Source: Mesorhabditis belari (Eukaryota > Nematoda > Chromadorea > Rhabditida > Rhabditidae). From it: a stretch of 64,000 bases of DNA. The DNA lies in contig CAUEEP010000759.1 in NCBI GenBank assembly GCA_958450365.1, positions 466,001 to 530,000 of the forward strand, written 5' to 3'. Below the pieces are notes generated by a model. That model saw only the letters and a list, made by a program, of their open reading frames with translations, made no database searches and was not told where the DNA came from. The translations under genes and the position numbers were made by a program. Position 1 is the first letter of the stretch. Each line of letters opens with the position of its first letter. Shown here in pieces: positions 1-9,349 of the stretch.

Positions 1-378
1 TCCTCCACGACAACGCTCGACCCCACACCGCAAAGATCACTCAGGAGAAAATCGAGGAATTGGGCTGGGAAGTTCTGCCTCATCCGCCATATAGCCCGGA
101 CTTGGCCCCATCCGACTACCAGTTGTTTCGGTCGATGCAGCACTCTTTAGCAGAAAAAAAATGCAAAAACCGCGAAGAAGTCGAAATCTGGGTGTCCAAC
201 TTCTTTGAGTCGCAGTTGCCCGAGTTCTTCGAAAAGGGCATCCATTCTCTGCGTGGAAGTTAGCAAAGAGTCATTGATAATGATGACGAATATCTTTTGG
301 ATTTAGGTTCTGTATTAGGATTTTTATAATAAATTTTGTTTATGGTTCCAACGGAACTTTCATCTGCACCAACCTAAT
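1..378 (+). mobile_element. mariner element, 3' half
   Basis: The sequence holds the end of a mariner transposase gene, about 110 bp of 3' non-coding DNA, and a terminus reading GCACCAACCTAA followed by TA. That terminus is the reverse of the TTAGGTTGRTGC ends seen at 11620 and 45962. The 5' half lies outside the window. Confidence 0.85.
3..263 (+). CDS. mariner transposase, C-terminal part
   Basis: This partial frame enters from the left edge and stops at TAG 261-263. It reads LHDNARPHTA at the start, then PHPPYSPDLAPSDYQLF. These are the second and third catalytic Asp regions of a mariner DDD transposase: D in HDNARP, and D in the last APSDY segment. After the catalytic core come the usual amphipathic C-terminal residues (EEVEIWVSNFFES). 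The enzyme cuts and pastes its own element at TA sites. The visible part has no frameshift, so the copy may be young, but the HTH domain and the first Asp are not in view. Confidence 0.9.
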   Translation, partial: LHDNARPHTAKITQEKIEELGWEVLPHPPYSPDLAPSDYQLFRSMQHSLAEKKCKNREEVEIWVSNFFESQLPEFFEKGIHSLRGS

Positions 379-384
379 ATCTCA

Positions 385-908
385 CAGTCAATGTGTTTAC
401 GCCTTGATTCTTGAGAGCCTGGTCTGCTCGTTCCAGCTGTTGCACATATAGATCTGAGGTGACTGTTGGAAAAGAAGGTAGAACCTCAAAGTGTACAAGA
501 CCACGGGAATTCCATCAAACAGATAACATAGCCTTTCTTCCATTCGGATCACGTTGTGGTCTTGTTTTTTGTCTATTCTCCTGGACTTAACCACTGCTGT
601 TTTTGCGATGGGTTATCGTAGTAAATCCATTTTTCATCGGCCGTCACAATAGTGTCCCAAAAACCTCGATTTTTGATTTACGAAGAAGAATATCGGTCAT
701 AGTCACTCGAGTAGCTTGCTCTTTGAAACTTGCTCTTTGAAATTACACGTCAAATCGTTTCAGCGGAGACATTCAATTGCAGATTTGTCTTGGTAGAACT
801 GCAAGTTGATACACTGTTTGAGGCTTCTCGAAGAATCAGTCGTGTTTCTCGATTGGAGGCCGGCCAGGATGAATGCTCCATATCCCGTTCGCCTTTTCCC
901 CGCGGCAT
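385..908 (-). pseudogene. degenerate mariner transposase
   Basis: On the minus strand a frame starts MPRGKGERD (ATG 906-908) and runs through HTH-like residues (LILREASNS) to an in-frame stop. In shifted frames it continues with VTADEKWIYYDNP around 615-645, which is the first catalytic Asp block of mariner (GDEKW), and later TSDLYVQQLERADQAL near 395-455. At least three frame changes or stops separate these blocks. The right end of the younger mariner at 378 abuts it, so the younger copy probably inserted into or beside this one. Confidence 0.8.
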
Positions 909-1245
909 TATCTAGAAAAGCAAAAATTATGATAAAATGGCAAGTTAAAAAACAAAATAACAACAATTTGTAGCAAAAACTAATAAAAAAAGTGGGGTAG
1001 AGCTATAAGTATGTGGATTTTCCAAAAGGGTTTTTTTGCTAACTTCAAAGAAAAATTATTAATAAAATTAATAATATTAAATTTTCTGCAATTCAAAATT
1101 GGTTAATTATGCTAATTTGTATGAAACCTTTCTTATTTGATAACTTTTGCTAAAACCTTTTAGAAGCCTAGTTTTTGAGAAAATCAAGGGTAAAGCCATA
1201 ATTATGTGGAGCAATTATGTATTATTTAAAAAGTCAACAACTTAC
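909..1245. other. AT-rich spacer, no feature seen
   Basis: AT-rich sequence without a credible exon. If the lectin at 1246-2119 was once longer, its missing 3' exons would have to lie here or further left, beyond the mariner copies. I see none. Confidence 0.5.
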
Positions 1246-2119
1246 GTTTCGACACAAAGACAAAGCATGCGTTCTCTTCGGGAAACTGCGAAAAACCGGC
1301 AGGACATCCGAATTTGGCCGCTTTTCTTGGTCGTTTTTCGGGAGTTTTTGTGGTTTTTGTCTTTGGTTGATTCAACTTCAAAGCTTCGACGGGTTTCTTG
1401 CAGACAAAGCGGGCCGTCGCTTCTGTTGCCGCGTTGGAACCCCACCGCCATAAATTGCACGAGTGATCGTTGGATATCTGAAAATCATAAATCGAGCTCC
1501 TTTTAATGTACAACTCTCAAATAAAAGGTCAAACATTTGATTTATTTAACAAGTTTCTCTCGATGCTCACCACCCAATAGCGGAAAGTCGACGTGACATT
1601 GAGCGGATAACCTAAAAAGTCAGTCGGCGACCCGTCGGTCCACGTTGAATCGTTTGCGGCACCGGTGCCTGTAAGCCCGATAAAGGCCCAGCCCCAATTG
1701 CATGGGTGACTGTCCGGTGAGGGACCGGTCATCCCGTTGACATTTGCGTAGATTAAATCTGAAAACCGACGATTTATTATACATAATGGTTGTGTTGGAT
1801 CTTAAACTATCCACTGAAGCTAAAACTCGGAAAAAACCTAAACTTTTGAAAGTATTGACAGAATCAGCCATTCAATTTTCAATAAAATAACGCCCAACCA
1901 AAGATGAAGTCGTGTTCTTCTTTCGAATGGATTGACGCCAGATGCGAGCCAACATTTATGCACTCTTTTTCGGCGTCTTCATACAAATAGAGTTGCCATT
2001 TCCCGTTCACAAGCGTGAAATTCTTAATCATTCTTTGTTTATATATTAGTTTCTATTTTTTACCCGTAGATAGTAGCATTGGTTCTGAAAGGGCATCCAT
2101 TCGTCGGGACAGACAGCTT
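1246..2119 (-). CDS. C-type lectin-domain protein, fragment with two CTLDs
   Basis: Four minus-strand exons fit with matching phases: 2064-2119, 1899-2022, 1571-1758 and 1246-1477. The translation gives a C-type lectin fold in order: AVCPDEWMPFQNQCYYL (first Cys), DAEKECINVGSHLASIHS (helix with the second Cys), AFIGLTGTG...STWTDGSP (the WIGL-type core), and SCNLW...ARFVCKKP (last two Cys). A Lys/Pro linker follows, then the start of a second CTLD, CPAGFSQFPEENACFVF, ending at a GTAAGT donor. No signal-peptide exon is visible between 2120 and the MULE at 2346, and the second CTLD is not completed before the mariner copies. It is therefore partial: either broken by transposons or continuing left of the window. 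The EPN and QPD sugar-specificity motifs are not seen. Confidence 0.8.
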
Positions 2120-2364
2120 CTGAAAAAAGTTGACTTTTTGGAGAAATCGGATGTGAACGACTTTTAGTATGACGAATTTGGAAAAACTTCTTGCTTGTTT
2201 TGGCTCGTTGCTTCTTCAAGAAGCAAAAAACTAGGGGTTGCAGTCAGTCGTCATGGATGTGATGGTTGTGCCAATAGGGTGCAGTTTGAGACAACGATTT
2301 GACGCGGCACGACGGTTAAGCAATTCGTTTGACAGTTTCAAAACTCGAAAAGTTGCGAAAGAAG

Positions 2365-2450
2365 GATGAGGAGGGCTCTATCCCAAAACAGCGCCGCCCG
2401 AAAAAAGCGCCAATGCAAAAACGCCCAAAACAGCGACGAGCAAAAAAAAA
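2365..2450 (+). repeat. left inverted arm of the MULE
   Basis: Units of the CCAAAACAGCGCC type are interspersed with AAAAAAGCGCC. They are the reverse complement of the array at 4285-4432. Confidence 0.7.
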
Positions 2451-2605
2451 TTATTTTGCTTTTGCTTTTTTCTTTGCTATTTTTAACTTTTTCTGTCCAC
2501 TTTTTGTGTTTTTAGGGTAAAAAAAGGCGGAGAATCCGATTTTTTTAAGCTTTACATAGAAAACTGCGATACCGTTTATTAAAGATATTGTTGCTTGTGT
2601 AATAA

Positions 2606-4087
2606 ATGCGTTTTTTGATTCGAATTGTGTTCGAAGATGTTAAACGCCAAGCAAAGATGGGTGTCTCCGTCAAAGAAATTGTACGGCAGACGATAACAAA
2701 CAGTCCACCCGACGTAACACGCCTACTCAATGTTTCCGGTTTGCAAAAAATGGCGAGGCGACAGCGAGTAATTCCTGGCACAAAAATGTGGGCAAGTCCG
2801 ATCGATGATGGAAAATTTCGTACGCTTTTTAAATGCTTTATATAGAAATTAAAATAAAGGTACAAAGTTTCTACGTTTCGACACTTGCGATGCGTACACA
2901 TCTTGGAATGAAAAGGCAATGAAAGTCTTCTGGACCGGTTGGGGAAAACAACAATTATTGCAGGTTAGCTATATAATTGTAAAATTTTTTTATTGTACTT
3001 TAGAATGCCATTTGGTCCTGCGACGGGACATTTGCTTCCGCGCCTGCAGGATTTAAACAAGTCTTCATTATTGGCATCGAGGTTGGTTTAATTTAATAAA
3101 AGCCCAAATTTAAGAAATTTTAGCATGAACATATGTTTGTTCCGTGCGTGTATGCATTTTTGAATCGAAAGGATGCTAACACCTACAAGGAAGTCTTTGG
3201 CTATCTTCAAGCAGCTGGCATACCACCTCCGCACAAATTAAAAACGGGTTGGATTCAAATATATTTTAGTTTTATAATTTTTTTTCAGGTATGGAGCTGG
3301 CGTTGTACTGTGGTTTCAATCTTGCCTATCCCCACTCTGCAACGAAAGTGCACTATTGTACTTTTCATTTTTTCAAGAGCGTTTATGGAGCTATTCAGGT
3401 TTTCAATTATAAAAGGTTAAAACGATTGTGTTTTAGAAAAACAACTTGCCTGATTTATACCAGGATCCTATTAACAAAATCTTTGTTCAAGGATTAATGG
3501 TTCTCACTTATGTTCGGCCGATCGATGTCAAGACTTATTTTCATAATCTCTTCAATGATGCTCTGGTTACTCTTCCAAGCCGGAAAAATCATTTGATGGG
3601 TGAGTCTTCTTTTATATGATGGAACTAAGCACATTTAGTTTTGTTCGACTTTTTCGAGAAGAATAATATCGGACATATGGGGGTATATGATTGATACATT
3701 TTTCCGCGGTATCCAATTGAAATGTGGAATTCATTAGACTCAATTACGAAGAATGAACAAATTGGAAACCCTTCACAAGAGTCTTATAATGCAAAGCTAA
3801 AGGTTATAAATTTATTTTTTGTTGTTATTTGATAATTTAAGGGCATATCTTCTAAAGCTGCGTCTCAATTTGTCGCAACCAAATTGTTGGAAGTTGAGGA
3901 GTTGTACGAGAAATCGCAATTGATGGCTGGACTACAACAAAAAAGGTTGGCACAATTAAATCCGCAAAATCCTCATACTCGTAAGTCGCATCTGGATCGT
4001 AAATTGGCTGTGTTGAGTAGAAAACCCAATTCTGTTTCTACTACGGATCACTTGAAAGCTCTAGCCGTTTATGTTCATCATCGCTAG
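2606..4087 (+). pseudogene. MULE transposase (MULE-domain family)
   Basis: The coding segments read, in order: EIVRQTITNSPPDVTRLLN (2606-2845), WSCDGTFASAPAGFKQVF (about 3004-3080, with the DGTF motif carrying the first catalytic Asp), HEHMFVPCVYAFLNRKDA (3122-3240), TGMELALYCGF...VHYCTFHFFKSVY (about 3290-3397, the C-x-H-F block), then YPIEMWNSLDS and a basic C-terminus ending at 4087. Introns of about 40-50 bp separate them. Signs of death: an in-frame TGA at 3692-3694 just before YIFPRYP, and Gly where the second catalytic Asp is expected (TGMEL instead of a TDFE-like block). An alternative splice could remove the stop, so intactness is not fully excluded. Confidence 0.75.
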
Positions 4088-4284
4088 TGTTATGATGTTT
4101 CAGAGTCTCTTGGACTATTAATTCGATGCTATTTTGATGTTTTTTATGCATCGTTTAATTATTATCGTTTATTGTTGTTGGTGTTATTTTTAAATAAATT
4201 ATCAAAATTAAAAGCTGCTAATAAAAAAAAATGAATTGTACATTGTAAAAGAAAAAAAGGTTTGTTTTGCATTGCGCATTTTGG

Positions 4285-4432
4285 GCGTTTTTTCAATGGC
4301 GCTGTTTTGGGTATCGGCGCTGTTTTGGTCGGCGCTGTTTTGATCGGCGCTGTTTTGATCGGCGCTGTTTTGGTCGGCGCTGTTTTGGCCGGCGCTGTTT
4401 TGGCCGCGCGGTTTTGGGATAGACCCATGAGG
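4285..4432 (+). repeat. 15-bp minisatellite GGCGCTGTTTTGGTC in the right MULE arm
   Basis: About seven tandem copies with one or two substitutions each (GGTC, GATC, GGCC at the unit end). The array is open in more than one frame, so long ORFs here are artefacts. Confidence 0.85.
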
Positions 4433-4519
4433 AGAGTTAGAGGCGAGGAAAAAAAGGCTAAGGGTGAAGTCTCACGACGGGGTACGGTAGAATGAGCGCA
4501 TTATAGAAAACGCCCGAGT

Positions 4520-6095
4520 TTAACTTAAGGTCACTAGACGAACTGGTAAGTTTTGTTGCAAGTAGGCTCAAAATCTCTCCTCAAATCAACTCACTCACCG
4601 TCATGATTAATCGAGCAGGCAAACGGCCGAGCAAACGAACACTCGGCCGCGTTCCATTTCCCATTTCGTGGATCCAATACCGCACAGATGCTCGAGTTGC
4701 TCGTTGACTGTGGCTCACCTGAAGCGAATTCTCCAAACGCTAATCGCTGAACTTATTAAAAAATTGTATAGACTGTATAGGGAACTGGATAGGCACCTAA
4801 AAACACATACTGAAAATCGTTTTGAACTCTGCATCTCTTTTTGTCGCTTGTTTGACTTTGACAATCTTTCTGCTCTAAAGCACAAACAATTTCAAAGTGA
4901 TACCGTTATTCCAATTTTGATAGATAAGCGGCGTTCCATCCGAGTACGTCCACTCACCGCTCGGCTTTTTCTCTACTCCAATGTAGGGGGCTGTCCCGTT
5001 TGTCTCTGGAAAGTCGAGACTCAAAAAATTAAGTGGTTAAGCAAAAACTTGAAGGCAAAGTCGAAAATAAGTAGCTATTCTGAAAAACATTTTCGATTTT
5101 CGCTGACACTCCTCCGACTGACGAGCACTTTCGGATGGCATCCGGGTAGAAGGTCGCTGTAAAGGTTTGAGATTTTGCTGTTTTGCTGTTTTGTTTAGCG
5201 TATTTCAAAAATTTTTTTGTCATAGCCTAAATCAGCAACTTACCCGTCGCCAGGTGGCGGGATAAGCCACTGGCAGTAGGTCGTAAACGGAACTTGGGCT
5301 AATCTATAGGTCACTGAACACTCACTGACGCACTCATCTTACATATGGCTCTACGAACTCTCCTTTTTGTGTCTCTCCCACGAAATTCCCCTCTGACGAT
5401 TTTAAGCAAACAAAAAAACTTTTGGGATCTGCCGAACTAGATTCCGTTTTAGTACTCTCTCGTAGTCGTTTACCCCATCCCTAACCCTTTCTCTTCAGCC
5501 ATTTCTTTATCCCTGAATGATGTTGTGTGTTCTCTGCGCGAACACAAAAACGTGTCTGGCAAAAAAGGATTCCGTTTTTAGTACTCTCCCGTAGTCGTTC
5601 CCCAATCCCAACCATTCCCTTCCAAACATCCCACGTTATCTGAAAACGATTATGCGTTCTCTGTGCGAACACACAAACACGCAATTTCTGACACACTGGA
5701 TATCGTTTACAGTACTCCTTCGTAGTTTTTTTTACCCTATCTCGAGCATTTTCTTAAAAAAGCAAAGACCTGACCCGGGATCGAACCTGCGAGCAACCCT
5801 ACAGACCGTTGCCAGCGCCTTATACCACTCGACCATCCGGTACAATGAAAACTAAGTTTGTGTTTTTCTAAAAATGTGAGAACATCGAGAAAAACGCCTT
5901 TTGTGATATTATAGAGAGTAGGATATAATCGCCAATTTTAAAGAACTTTGTCAACGTGTGCTTACGCTCGTTAAAAATGGCGACACAGGTCTTCTCCCCA
6001 GGCACTGACTCGAAATCGACAGGACATTGGGCATCGGAAATACATAGGAAAGCCCAAAGTAGCAACAAAAACTTGCACAAAAATCGCTCATGCAT
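4520..6095 (-). CDS. secreted C-type lectin, single CTLD, 160 aa
   Basis: Five minus-strand exons: 5966-6095, 5049-5156, 4904-5005, 4599-4718 and 4520-4542. Each junction is phase 1, and the sum is 483 nt including TAA. ATG is at 6093-6095. The protein opens with a signal peptide (about residues 1-22, a Leu-rich core ending ISDA). A complete CTLD follows: CPVDFESVPGEKTCVAI, YPDAIRKCSSVGG, YIGVEKKPSGEWTYSDG, NWNNGEPQST, SICAVLDPRNGKWNAAEC and FARPFACS. An EPQ sits where EPN or QPD would confer sugar specificity, and WNA replaces WND, so calcium-dependent sugar binding is uncertain. Intron 1 (809 bp) holds a tandem repeat and a tRNA-like element. The lectin at 9350 has the same exon layout and phases, so the two are paralogues transcribed away from each other. 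Confidence 0.88.
5437..5745. repeat. degenerate tandem repeat, three units of about 130 bp
   Basis: Units start near 5441, 5569 and 5700 with ATTCCGTTTTTAGTACTC followed by CGTAGTCGTT. Between them recurs TTCTCTGYGCGAACACA. It lies within intron 1 of the lectin gene. Confidence 0.75.
5768..5841 (-). repeat. tRNA-like sequence (A and B boxes)
   Basis: On the minus strand: A-box-like TGGTCGAGTGG, then B box GGTTCGATCC, with an acceptor-like stem pairing at six of seven positions. The region between them does not form a normal anticodon arm with a 7-nt loop. It is best read as a tRNA-derived SINE head or tRNA pseudogene. Confidence 0.55.
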
Positions 6096-6524
6096 TTTGC
6101 GAAGACTTGAAGTAATAATATTAGTGCCGGCAAATGGCTCTTCGCTTATCTTTGAACCCATCAAAAAGTCATAAAAGAGTCGTAAAAGCGTTAACACAAA
6201 AGAGAAAAGCGCTGAAATCGTAACATTTCACAAAAATTCAAAGCTTTATCTAAAGAAGACCACTGCAGAAAACGATTAAATGACTTTAGGATCGGGTTTT
6301 ATTTAGAAATTTTTGACTTTACTTGTTTGTTATTCATCATATCTTGAAAATTTTCATTTATTATTGCAAACATCTTGCATAAAACCATTAGAAGAAAGGA
6401 AATCCTCATTGTAGTACTTTTCTTGAAAAAAAAATTCACTGCTTTTAATGCTCTACTACACTTGGTGTCTAGTTTTTTGCTACGCCCATTCTTACAAGGC
6501 AACGTTCAGAACCGACCGTGACAT
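6096..6524. other. upstream of the lectin gene, no clear feature
   Basis: AT-rich. The lectin reading frame stays open upstream of its ATG to 6197, but a signal peptide directly after ATG 6095 favours that start. No promoter elements could be defined. Confidence 0.4.
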
Positions 6525-6735
6525 TTCGACGCTAAACTTTGGCACAAAGGTAAATCGATTACGAGGATTTCAAATCTGTAATCCGTTTTTGCTGACGGGT
6601 CTTGGTGTTCGAGATATAAGCGTTTTGTTTTGAGTTTTGGCAAATTTCGCCAAGCTGCCACCTTGCCTATAAAAGGGCACCACGACGAAGCGAAGAAAGA
6701 GCAGCGGCGATTTGGTGGAGATTGCGCTAGTTTAG
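6525..6735 (+). repeat. dispersed repeat carrying a TATA-type core promoter
   Basis: This segment recurs in inverted orientation at 49082-49290. Shared blocks include AAAGGTAAATCGATTACGAG, ATCCGTTTTTGCTGACGGG and GCCACCTTGCCTATAAAAGG. The last contains a TATAAAAG box. Conservation of a core promoter in both copies suggests the repeat is a transcription unit's 5' end, perhaps of a mobile element. Confidence 0.7.
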
Positions 6736-6862
6736 AGTGACATTTTTGCTCGCAGGTTCAGTTCCGCCATCTGCCCTAAAATTTCGACAATATGCCTGGC
6801 ATGCGGCTGGTTATGTCTCCTCCCATCCAGGTGCTTTTGAATCTCCATTGGAATTCTGTTTT

Positions 6863-6985
6863 ATGGCTAAACTTTTGAAAGAGTGTCAATATCCTAATTG
6901 TTTAAATATTGCCTTTGTGAAATGTGCTCGTTGTGATGAGGAATTATGTTTTGTTCATTTTGTGAAAGAGCTTCACCGCTGTTGA
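6863..6985 (+). CDS. small zinc-finger ORF (AN1-like cysteine/histidine spacing)
   Basis: A 40-codon frame starting MAKLLKECQYPNC. Its spacing is C-x4-C-x7-C-x2-C-x4-C-x2-H-x5-H-x-C, ending ELHRC before TGA. This closely resembles the AN1 zinc-binding pattern, but the first pair is C-x4-C instead of C-x2-C. The frame is open upstream to about 6737 without a better ATG. It lies 130 bp downstream of the TATA-bearing repeat, so it could be that element's product or the first exon of a longer gene. I see no convincing next exon, although 7045-7160 stays open in one frame after a TTTAG acceptor. No specific function can be given. Confidence 0.4.
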   Translation: MAKLLKECQYPNCLNIAFVKCARCDEELCFVHFVKELHRC

Positions 6986-8689
6986 GATAAGTGCTTTTTT
7001 TGAGCCTAAGCCAGCTTTTGTTTTTAACTTTAGTCATCGGCAGCGATCCATCATACCTCGAATGTATCGACTAGAGAGAATCCGGCTGCAAACCGGTTGC
7101 ATGAAAAGATGATTGCGGTTCACTTTCGTGTGGATATTTTCAAGTACATCACTAACTCGTTGATCAATTTTATAATCGTATTAAATATAATAATAGTATT
7201 ATATTTACGCAATCAATCGATGTCTTTGTGACTCTAGCCAAGTCATTCTGAAACCCTATTTGCTCAAGCATTTGGAGGCGTTCACTTCCCAAAAGAGCGA
7301 AAATCTGCAAAGAAATCTGTGCTAAGATAAATAATGAAGATTTTAGATTAAGGCAGCGCATTTTGATGATTGTGGAAGGCCTGGTTATGACAAAAAAACG
7401 ATACAGTCATTGAAGCATGGCAAAGGCAAGCAATATGCGCATGAAGTAGACATGTGCCCGTTCTTTGCGCACACCCACAATCACATGATATCTAGCGTCC
7501 GAAACATCAAAACAGAAACGAAACCGAAACGAAAGCATTGGAATCATAGCCATAGTCTGGAAAGTTTTGTCTTCTTCACGAAAAGTCTCTCTTTTACAAA
7601 GAATTTTTGGTATTTCTTCTGAATTAGTTATTTCACTTGAAACACCTACCAAAAACAAGAAACAGTGCTTTGCTAAGTTATCTTTAAAACAGACTGAAAC
7701 TCAGATTTGAAGCCTTTCTAATGAAAAATACTCTGTACTGATTCTTAGCCCTTTTAAATTTGGATATTGGATTTGGACCCTTCTAATGAAAAATACCATG
7801 TACTTATTGTTAGCCCGCATGCGGAAACACTCAGAATTGTTGAACATAGTAGTAGCTGAAAAGGCTCAATTAAAGGCTCAATTAAAGACCCAGCTCACTG
7901 GTCATAAAGGCGTAGTCATCGTTAGCGGACATTTGCTCCAGAACCAGCACTCAAGAAACAAACCAACATCACATTTTTTGAAAGTAAATGCGTAAAAATG
8001 AAAGATTTAAACAAAATCGAAGCGATAGTAACGGTTATCGATGAGCGATTAGGCAAAAGGAAGATCACTCTTTTTGATTATCGCCGTTGACCAGTTGTCC
8101 GATTTGAGGTTGCTCTTTAAGAAACAGTTTTCTCTAATAAAACTCGTTTTCTATTTGTTTATTGACCATGCAGAGGCACCACTTAATTCATTTCCCATCT
8201 TGCAATTGTTTATCATCTACAGGATGTTCAATATTTATGGGGCCAGTAGATTACTAGGTTTAGAGCTCATTTTGTACAAGTTTAATGCTAAAAATGGAAC
8301 ACACTTATCAATACACTCAACTTTAACAATTTTAAGTTACTTTTCTTTAAAATTATTGCCTTTTGCGCTGTTGTTTACCTAGAAACAGCTGTGGAAAGCG
8401 CTTACTGTGAGCATTTGGTGAAATTTGGAGATAAATTGAGTTTGTCACAAACTCTCGTTAAGCTTTCTTCGAAGGACTAAAACTGAAATGTGATTCTAAA
8501 ATTTGTAATGTCCAAGAGATTTGAAAACTGTTAAATAGTGAAGACTTTCTCATCGTTAAACAACAGGGTCTGATTCTTTTGGTGAAATTTGGTGATCGAG
8601 TTCCGCTGAATCGATTTTTGGAATATCAAATTTAGTAAACTGTAAAAATAATCTAGAAAGTCAAGTTTGTTTCAGTTGACAAACAAAAC
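6986..8689. other. intergenic, nothing recognised
   Basis: Only short AT-rich ORFs without recognisable motifs on either strand. A small internal repetition (TTTCTAATGAAAAATAC, near 7716 and 7779) is visible. Confidence 0.5.
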
Positions 8690-8793
8690 TATCGTTTTTT
8701 TTCTTCATCAAATCGAATACAAAAGAGTAATAAGATACCTGACAAAACAGAACTCAATTTCTATTTCAGAAAGGCTCAAAATTTCAGTATGGA
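8690..8793 (+). repeat. direct repeat, copy 1 of 2
   Basis: Matches 11513-11608 in the same orientation, for example AGAGTAATAAGATACCTGAC and AGAAAGGCTCAAAATTTC. The copies lie on either side of the lectin at 9350. Unknown family. Confidence 0.8.
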
Positions 8794-8966
8794 GAGCTTT
8801 CTTGATGATTTTTTTCATAAACCAATTTTGAGAGCGCTAAACGCTAAACGCTAAAAGACCTATGAGCTCAAAAGTTCCCATAAATATTGAACGCTCTGTA
8901 GTTTGAGCATTCTGTAGCAAAAATTTGAGCATAAAACTTTTGTTTTTTTTTTTAAAGAATAGAATT

Positions 8967-9242
8967 TCATACCATCCATCTCTTTATTGAAAATTTATCA
9001 TCAGAGCTGTTGTTGTTAAATTTGGAACACAGCTTTTTAATAAGTTCCGCTGAATCGATTGTTCCATCGAATTGTTCAATCGAATCATATTCGATACCGA
9101 ATGAGATAATGTTAGCTTGAGAGTTGATCTTTATTCGTGTTCTTTTGTTGTTAGTGTTACAATGATCCGAATTTATAGGTATTTTTCCTGTTTTTTGTGG
9201 GTTTTGAAAAAAATGGTAAACAGGGAGTGTTTGTTTGGTCAA
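8967..9242 (-). CDS. possible 91-codon ORF, unknown
   Basis: An open minus-strand frame with balanced composition, including IEYDSIEQFDGTIDSAELI, and no simple-sequence bias. I recognise no family, and no splice partners were found. It could be chance or an exon of an unlocated gene. Confidence 0.2.
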   Translation of the reverse strand: MTKQTLPVYHFFQNPQKTGKIPINSDHCNTNNKRTRIKINSQANIISFGIEYDSIEQFDGTIDSAELIKKLCSKFNNNSSDDKFSIKRWMV

Positions 9243-9349
9243 AATGGCTTGATTGATTAGAGTGATTTGCTAATAGGAAAATCTGTCAATAACAAATTGA
9301 AAAATAATCATTGCATCGAAACACTATAAATTTTTCCTTCACCGAATAA

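Larger units (their letters stand above)
2346..4445 (+). mobile_element. Mutator-like element (MULE) with minisatellite inverted ends
   Basis: A MULE transposase frame lies between two arms that are inverted copies of each other. The left arm (about 2365-2450) contains GGGCTCTATCCCAAAACAG and AAACGCCCAAAACAGCG. The right arm (about 4270-4440) carries the reverse complement, expanded into about seven 15-bp units of GGCGCTGTTTTGGTC type. Outside the arms the flanks differ. No clear 8-10 bp target duplication could be set by eye. Confidence 0.7.
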
